NCBI GenBank assembly: GCA_964463485.1
Contig: CAYXDO010000142.1
Span: 1 to 30,406 of the forward strand
DNA length: 30,406 bases
Source of the DNA: CAYXDO01 sp964463485
GTDB taxonomy: Bacteria > Myxococcota > Kuafuiibacteriia > Kuafuiibacteriales > Kuafuiibacteriaceae
Direction of reading: 5' to 3'
Under the pieces are notes generated by a model. That model was not told the DNA's origin. It made no database searches and saw only the letters and a program-made list of their open reading frames with translations. Shown piece after piece: positions 25,651 to 30,406 of the stretch (the stretch's first letter is position 1; each line of letters begins with the position of its first letter). The position numbers and the translations under genes were made by a program.

Positions 25651-26958
25651 TCAAACTTCCGAGATGTCCCAGACCGCCGGCTCCTTGGGTATGTCCAGGT
25701 CCGCGACCTTGACCTTGAGCGAATTCACCAACTTCTTCGCGCTCTGGTGGCGAGCTTCCAAATCGTCGACCTTCGCGAGATCCAAAATCTTCGCTCGAAC
25801 CTGACCAGGCAGAGAGCTCGACGGATCGAGCTCCGCGACGCGGTCGGCAAAGAACAGCGCTTGCTTCGAGGTCTCGTCGGATCTGACTTTGAAGAGCGGC
25901 TTGGTCGCGGGATCTCCGCTCTGGAGAAACTCATCCCAACCCCCGCCGTTTGGCACCTTGCGAGACAACATCTTGGCGTACAGCTCGGCCTTCGGGTGAG
26001 CATGACCGAAGTCGACGGAGCCGACGTCGTAGGCTCCCGAAGTATGACTCAAGGTGCGGACGTGGGGCATGAACGTGGCGCTGATGAACAGCCCGCCCTC
26101 GGTGTCCCCGACCTTGCGGGTGATTTCTTTGACCCCTTGGGCTCGCAGCTCGCGGGGGGTCGTGCGCACGAGGTATCCGTGGCCGCCCGCGGATTTCAGC
26201 GCCACGTACGGATCCATGGTCCATTCGTAGGCGTCGAGAGGCTCGCGGTGTGAGTACGTCTTGAAGGCTTCGTAGTCGGAGCTCGTACCCGCGGGGATGA
26301 GGCGGCCGGACGCCTTGAGCGCGTGGACGGCGGGGTCTTGAGAACCCATGCCGCGATAGATGGGCACGTCGAGCCGAGGGTCGTCGTCGCTGAGCCGATC
26401 GAGCTTCAGGACACCGTACGAGCCGACCCTGGGTTTCTTGTCGAGCCCGCCCATGATTCCGGGTTGAATGACGTCGGCGTCGAAAGCGACCATACGCCGG
26501 GCGATCATGGGTTGAAACTCGAACGGCTGCTCGTCGGAGACCCGCGCGGCCCCGTCTGATTTCAAGGCGGAGTCGATCTTGTCCCCTCGTTTGTGAGTTG
26601 GATTGGCGGAGGGTTGGGAAGTTGTCGCACTCGTCCGGTTGGCTTCGGCTTTGCTTCGGATTTGAAGGGACATGGGGCCGAGGCCGCCGTTCTTTCGCGC
26701 CTCGATCGAGGACGCCGCGCCCAGCCCGGCACCCGTCACGGCCTGCCCGGATCGGCCCGCCGTTTCGTTCCAAACGACGGCCAGAGTCATGCGGACGTCC
26801 GCCGCGGGCAGCTGCAGCGCGCGGGAGACCGCGTGGACCGCAGCGTCGCGCTCGGAGACCGGGATGGCAGCGACGTCTCCGAAGCCGCGAAGCGCGGCGT
26901 ACTTCGCGGCCGAGGCCTCCACGGCACCGCGGACGTTCACGCGCACACCGTACACCAT
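25651..26958 (-). CDS. Uncharacterised protein with possible ADP-ribosyltransferase-like fold
   Basis: I do not recognise this 435-residue protein with confidence. There is no signal peptide. Residues 35-100 are helical (RDAAVHAVSRALQL). A Ser/Thr/Lys-rich linker lies near 100-145. The central part could be an R-S-E type ADP-ribosyltransferase: VPIYRGMGS (Arg202), then YEWTMDPYVALKSAGGHGYLV (Thr247 in the position of the STS strand), then DTEGGLFISATFMPHV (Glu287). The C-terminal 80 residues are charged and helical. If correct, it would transfer ADP-ribose from NAD+ and could be an effector or toxin, but no secretion marker or immunity gene is adjacent. ATG 26958 has GAGG upstream (minus strand, about six bases). 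It is divergent from the lipoprotein at 27028. Confidence 0.75.
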   Translation of the reverse strand: MVYGVRVNVRGAVEASAAKYAALRGFGDVAAIPVSERDAAVHAVSRALQLPAADVRMTLAVVWNETAGRSGQAVTGAGLGAASSIEARKNGGLGPMSLQIRSKAEANRTSATTSQPSANPTHKRGDKIDSALKSDGAARVSDEQPFEFQPMIARRMVAFDADVIQPGIMGGLDKKPRVGSYGVLKLDRLSDDDPRLDVPIYRGMGSQDPAVHALKASGRLIPAGTSSDYEAFKTYSHREPLDAYEWTMDPYVALKSAGGHGYLVRTTPRELRAQGVKEITRKVGDTEGGLFISATFMPHVRTLSHTSGAYDVGSVDFGHAHPKAELYAKMLSRKVPNGGGWDEFLQSGDPATKPLFKVRSDETSKQALFFADRVAELDPSSSLPGQVRAKILDLAKVDDLEARHQSAKKLVNSLKVKVADLDIPKEPAVWDISEV

Positions 26959-27027
26959 TCGAGGCCTCGTGGAAACGACGATGTGGCGGCGGATTGACGA
27001 AGACGTGGCCCTGTTCGAAGAGAGCTC

Positions 27028-28461
27028 ATGCCAGGCAAGCTAGCTGCGGTCGCCCTGCTCGCGCTGGCCTGTGGGTCGGAAGTGACTCCGTCCACGGAGC
27101 CTCCCTATCCGCGTTGCTCCCTGGCCAGCCCCGGCGCGCTCCGAGACCGCGCCGCCCACTTCGATCGATTGGCTCCGAGTCACATGCCCGAGGGCCAGGA
27201 CCTGATTCACGCCGTGCTCTACCGGGACGATCTGACGACCGTCGATCGCATCGACCTCTCCGACAACGCAGGGAGCTGGTCCGCGATCTACACGGCCTCC
27301 CAGGCCTATCGGTACGCGGCGACCCGAGATCCCATCGCGCTGGCCAACGTGCGGCGTGGGCTGAACGGGATGAAGACGACCCTCGAGATCACCGGCGTCC
27401 CTGGGTTGTTCGCGAGGGCCTACGTCGATCCGACCCTACCTGCATTTCCCAACTCCGACCAACTCATCGCCCACTATCCGGACTGCGACCTCGCGGTGCG
27501 GCACTGCAAGCGCTGGCAAGCCTCCTCGGTCGAAGGGTACGAAGGGCTGTGGTTCAAGAGCGACGTTTCCAAGGACGAGTACACCGGGCAAGTGTTTGCG
27601 TTGGGCGCGATCTTCGAGCTCGTCGACGTGCCTGAAATCCGCGCGACGGTCCGTGCGATGCTGTCGGCGATTGGAGCTCATCTCATCGATCACGACCTGG
27701 AAATCACGGACATCGACGGCCGACCGACCACCTTTGGGTTCATGAATCCGCTGTCCCTGAACGACTTTCCAGGCTTCAACGCGCTGCTGGTGCTCTCCTG
27801 GTTCAAAGTCATCTCGGTCGCGACGGCGGAGGAACGATTCGTCCGATTTTATCGCGACTGCTTGCTCCGAGAAGACTTCGATCACTGTGAGAAACCGGAC
27901 TTGGCGACGTCCGACGCCTACACCGCGTATCTTTCCGGGATCGGCCTCGACCTCGGGTGCCTCACGAACTGGAACAACCATCACATGTCGCAGCTCGCGA
28001 TGTTCTCACTCGCCCATTTCGAGACAGGGCCTTCATCACCCCTGATTCGAGAGTCTCTGCGAGCCCACATGTGGGAAGCGGAGGCGGACCGTCCGATGAG
28101 CGAGCAAGAGAATGCGCTCTTCACGATGTTCTACTCGATCAACCGGCCCGACGGAGCTCCGAGACCCGACGTCGAGCTCGAGAGAGCGCAGTGTATCCTT
28201 GCCGCATTCCCCGAAGTGAAGTCCCATCGAGCGGTCGACACCACGAAATATCCTGAGGTGTGCAAAGATCGAAGCGACGAGCCACTCACGGACATAGTCA
28301 TTCCGTTTTCCGAGCGCGAGATCGACAACTACATGTGGAAGAAGAACCCATACGCGATCAAGGTAGAGGCGGCGATACCTAGTTTGGTCGAGTCGCCGGA
28401 GGACTACTTGCTGGCCTACTGGGTGGGCAGATACTTCGGAATCTTGGACGAGGGCACGTGA
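27028..28461 (+). CDS. Predicted lipoprotein, helical, function unknown
   Basis: This 477-residue protein begins with a short signal peptide ending in LLALACGSE, so Cys15 is the likely lipidation site, although the position three residues before it (Ala) is atypical. The mature part is rich in paired helices with aromatic and Asn/Asp residues (DNAGSWSAIYTASQAYRYA, VRRGLNGMKTTLEITGVPGLFARAY, YTGQVFALGAIFELVD, CLTNWNNHHMSQLAMFSLAHF). This pattern suggests an alpha/alpha-toroid fold like that of some glycan-active enzymes; that is inference and no catalytic residues are assigned. Several Cys may form disulfides, consistent with a periplasmic or outer-membrane location. AGAGAG lies just before the ATG. 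The stop overlaps the start of the cyclophilin gene (GTGA). Confidence 0.85.
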   Translation: MPGKLAAVALLALACGSEVTPSTEPPYPRCSLASPGALRDRAAHFDRLAPSHMPEGQDLIHAVLYRDDLTTVDRIDLSDNAGSWSAIYTASQAYRYAATRDPIALANVRRGLNGMKTTLEITGVPGLFARAYVDPTLPAFPNSDQLIAHYPDCDLAVRHCKRWQASSVEGYEGLWFKSDVSKDEYTGQVFALGAIFELVDVPEIRATVRAMLSAIGAHLIDHDLEITDIDGRPTTFGFMNPLSLNDFPGFNALLVLSWFKVISVATAEERFVRFYRDCLLREDFDHCEKPDLATSDAYTAYLSGIGLDLGCLTNWNNHHMSQLAMFSLAHFETGPSSPLIRESLRAHMWEAEADRPMSEQENALFTMFYSINRPDGAPRPDVELERAQCILAAFPEVKSHRAVDTTKYPEVCKDRSDEPLTDIVIPFSEREIDNYMWKKNPYAIKVEAAIPSLVESPEDYLLAYWVGRYFGILDEGT

Positions 28462-29123
28462 ACCGCGGCGAGCGCGTTGCTGAAGCACGCCGCGCCGCCG
28501 CGCCGCCGCGCCGCGACGGGTGGTTGACGCGAGACCTCGCGGGGTCGATTGTCGAGACGATGGGCATACTCACCGCCTCCCCGACTGACCTGCGAGCGCC
28601 CGACCGGTGTGCGGTCGAGCTCTCGACCACGAAGGGTCCCGTCCTGATCGAGCTCGACCGAGCGTTGGCGCCCCTCGGCGTGGATCGCTTTTACTCTTTG
28701 GTCCGGCTGGGCTTCTTCCAGCGCGTCGCGTTCTTCAGGGTGGTCCTCGGCTTCGTGGCCCAGGCCGGTATCCACGGTGACCCAGCGGTGTCCAAGGTGT
28801 GGCGTAAGGCGCTCCTCGAGGACGATCCGGTTCGTGCCAAGAACCTCGAGGGCACCGTCACCTTCGCGACCTCCGGAAAGAATTCGAGGACTACTCAGTT
28901 CTTCATCAACCTGAAGGACAACTCCCGGCTCGATGGGATGGGCTTCGCACCGATCGGGCGGGCTCGAGACCTGAGTGCAGCGAGGGCGCTGAACTCCCAG
29001 TATGGAGACTCTCCACCCAGCGGCCAGGGGCCCCTTCAAGGGAGAATTCAGAGGGAAGGCAACGGCTATCTGGAGGCCGAATTCGAGCACCTCGACTATA
29101 TCCTCGGAGCCAACATCGTCTGA
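28458..29123 (+). CDS. Cyclophilin-type peptidyl-prolyl cis-trans isomerase
   Basis: This 221-residue protein has a cyclophilin domain starting near residue 50 (CAVELSTTKGPVLIELDRALAP). It carries VDRFYSLVRLGFFQRVAFFR (with the catalytic-region FxR), SRTTQFFINLKDN and GMGFAPIGR, followed by a C-terminal stretch (GRIQREGNGYLEAEF, LDYILGANIV) seen in related bacterial cyclophilins. It should catalyse proline isomerisation during protein folding. No clear signal peptide is present, so a cytosolic location is likely. The GTG start overlaps the TGA of the lipoprotein gene (28458-28461), with GAGGG upstream. ATG 28560 (Met35) is an alternative that removes an Arg/Ala-rich leader encoded by GCCGC repeats. 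Confidence 0.9.
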   Translation: MNRGERVAEARRAAAPPRRDGWLTRDLAGSIVETMGILTASPTDLRAPDRCAVELSTTKGPVLIELDRALAPLGVDRFYSLVRLGFFQRVAFFRVVLGFVAQAGIHGDPAVSKVWRKALLEDDPVRAKNLEGTVTFATSGKNSRTTQFFINLKDNSRLDGMGFAPIGRARDLSAARALNSQYGDSPPSGQGPLQGRIQREGNGYLEAEFEHLDYILGANIV

Positions 29124-29212
29124 TCAGCGTCCTTCGAGCACCACGCCAAGACCAATAGCCAGGAGTCACAACGATATCTTGGTCGAGGCCGACGACCGAA
29201 AATCGGACACAG

Positions 29213-29288
29213 GGGGGCACGGCACGAATTTGGGGGCACTGCACGAATTTGGGCCGAATTTGGGCGGGGGCACGGCACGAATTTGGGC
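29213..29288. repeat. Tandem GGCACGAATTTGGG repeats
   Basis: About four imperfect copies of a 19-22-bp unit containing GCACGAATTTGGG lie between the cyclophilin and the last lipoprotein gene (for example 29213-29234 and 29265-29287). No gene is seen in this 200-base interval. Confidence 0.85.
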
Positions 29289-29318
29289 TTGAACTAAGCG
29301 GCCGATGTCGCGTACAGT
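29289..29318 (+). promoter_or_regulatory. Candidate sigma-70-type promoter
   Basis: TTGAAC (29289-29294) and TACAGT (29313-29318) are separated by 18 bases, directly after the GCACGAATTTGGG repeats and just upstream of the last lipoprotein gene. Transcription from it would begin near 29325. This is motif reading only. Confidence 0.4.
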
Positions 29319-29387
29319 GCCTCCGTGATGTTCGCCGGGGGACCGCACCACACCACGACCACGAAAAGCTTCGGATCGCGCTGCAAA

Positions 29388-29648
29388 GTGCGACGTCCAT
29401 CGTTCGAACGAGGCTTCGCGGAGGCCATCCTGCCGCTGGCGCTGCTCGCCTGCACCGAGCCCCGCGCCTCCAAGGTCGCAGTCGGGACCGGAGCCACAGG
29501 CCTCACCTCTCTGTGCCCGGCGCAGGGCAGCGGTGCCGCAGGCGTATCCGCGTTCCAGAGCGCGTGCACCCTTGCGGGAGAAGCGACCTGCAACGGTGAG
29601 TTCAGCGTGGCCCTGTCCCACTTCGAAACTCTGATGGGGGGGGGGTAG
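29388..29648 (+). CDS. 5' part of a frameshifted lipoprotein gene
   Basis: From GTG 29388 the frame reads a basic start (MRRPSFERGFAEA), a short hydrophobic stretch and a lipobox-like ALLAC, then a Cys-containing domain. It stops at TAG 29646-29648 directly after a run of ten G (29636-29645). ATG 29328 or GTG 29325 are possible longer starts. The coding sense continues in the +1-shifted frame at 29644: with nine G instead of ten, the two parts would read as one protein (LMGGG then RYTYSVCKLG). The gene is therefore off in this sequence. It could be a phase-variable gene, a true mutation or a sequencing error. Confidence 0.65.
   Translation: MRRPSFERGFAEAILPLALLACTEPRASKVAVGTGATGLTSLCPAQGSGAAGVSAFQSACTLAGEATCNGEFSVALSHFETLMGGG
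29636..29645 (+). repeat. Homopolymeric G10 tract at the frameshift
   Basis: Ten consecutive G lie inside the lipoprotein gene. Loss of one base restores the downstream open frame. Slipped-strand mispairing at such tracts is a known phase-variation mechanism. Confidence 0.95.
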
Positions 29649-30406
29649 ATACACCTACTCCGTGTGCAAGTTGGGGCGGTCGCCTTCGACGAAGAACCTC
29701 TCGCACATCGTAGTGGCACTCGACGTCGTCCCGTGCTTCTCGGGCCCGCTGAGCGACCTGCTCGAGAGCTGCGAGGTCGTTGGGGCACAATCGACGCATT
29801 GCGGTGTCATCGCTCTCGATCCCACGACTCAGGTCAGCGCGGGCATCAAGTTCGATGAGTTGAACCTAGGGGACGGAGAATGTCAGGAATACCGCTTTAC
29901 GCTGAAGGGCCCGGCCCAAGTCTCGGGCTTCGCTCCTGGCTACGCCCTCGGTACGTCTGTGGGCGTGGCAGCGACGAAGGCCGGGAACCAGTCGATGACA
30001 CGCGCGAATCGACCCGGCTACGCGTGTACTCTCAGGCCTGCGTGTCTTGCCGGCGCGGACGCTGGGACGCCGGCCGACGCGGCGCCAGACTCGGGCGTCG
30101 ATGAGTGCGACGACGACTCCGACGACGACAGCGACGACGACTCCGACGACGGCCAAGGTCAGGAAAGCGACGAGGACGACGACAGCGACGATGAGGACGA
30201 TGACAGCGACGAGGACGACGACAGCGATTCAGACTCGGACTCCGACCACTGTGCTCGGCCCGACTCGGGCGTAGGGCCGAGCGACTCGGGCGCCGGCGCT
30301 CCGGATGCGCAGCCGGCCGACGGTGCCCTCGGCTTTCCGGACGTCGGCTTCCCGGACGTCGGCTTCCCGGACGTCAGCTTCCCGGACGCCACGCCCTCAC
30401 CCGACG
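29644..30406 (+). CDS. 3' part of the frameshifted lipoprotein, acidic and repeat-rich, truncated by window end
   Basis: This open frame (GGT AGA TAC ...) has no stop to the window edge. It continues the Cys-containing domain (YSVCKLGRSP, VVPCFSGPLSDLLESC, STHCGVIAL, GDGECQEYRFTL, GYACTLRPACL). Next come a DSG/DAG-type linker, an Asp/Ser/Glu tract of about 45 residues (encoded near 30107-30243), and another linker ending in tandem GFPDV repeats (about 30327-30390). Such tails are common on exported myxobacterial proteins. The Asp/Ser tract could bind Ca2+ (inference). The Cys pairs suggest disulfides, consistent with an exported lipoprotein. An independent start at GTG 29662 is possible but has no signal peptide. 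The function is unknown. Confidence 0.75.

Noticed and set aside
26994..26999. TTGACG as a -35 box for the lipoprotein gene at 27028.
   Set aside because: No -10-like hexamer lies 16-18 bases downstream.
29249..29599. A 116-codon plus-strand frame overlapping the start of the last lipoprotein gene.
   Set aside because: It runs through the tandem repeats, is His/Arg-rich and has no signal or domain, while the alternative frame has a lipobox.

Overview
The window is GC-rich DNA with long, densely packed genes. Its content (a multi-PAS hybrid histidine kinase, two Hanks-type Ser/Thr kinases of which one ends in a PEGA domain, an RND/MMPL exporter, a TPR protein, several lipoproteins, low-complexity Pro/Glu and Asp/Ser tails) suggests a predatory or soil member of the Myxococcota, perhaps Polyangiales. 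That assignment is inference from gene style; no rRNA or other taxonomic marker is present.

Layout: 1-333 is a simple-sequence array. 334-4140 (minus) is a soluble hybrid histidine kinase with about seven PAS domains. Divergent from it, 4318-6327 encodes a membrane-anchored Ser/Thr kinase, followed by a type II P-type Ca2+ ATPase (6472-9111). A compact plus-strand run follows: Ser/Thr kinase with PEGA (9187), RND/MMPL exporter (11283), truA (13514, GTGA overlap), TPR protein (14248), coiled-coil protein (15853) and APC permease (16509). A 490-bp repeat region (17808-18297) separates this from a minus-strand block: vapC, vapB, a CotH-like surface protein and a tubulin/FtsZ-like GTPase with HEAT-like repeats. 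The last two form a tight pair. Divergent from the GTPase, 23683-25215 encodes a dye-decolorizing-type peroxidase fused to a ferredoxin-like domain and two CDGSH domains. A 435-bp gap follows with long inverted repeats and hexamer arrays. The right end carries a possible ADP-ribosyltransferase-fold protein (minus), a lipoprotein overlapping a cyclophilin (plus), and a lipoprotein gene interrupted by a shift at a 10-G run, which leaves the window at the right edge.

The most interesting parts are the 19.0-25.2 kb block (tubulin-like GTPase with CotH-like partner, opposite a three-module heme/Fe-S fusion enzyme), the G-tract-disrupted acidic lipoprotein at the right end, and the recurrent families of intergenic simple-sequence repeats. 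No phage, CRISPR array, tRNA or rRNA was seen. All domain calls come from reading motifs; no database search was run.
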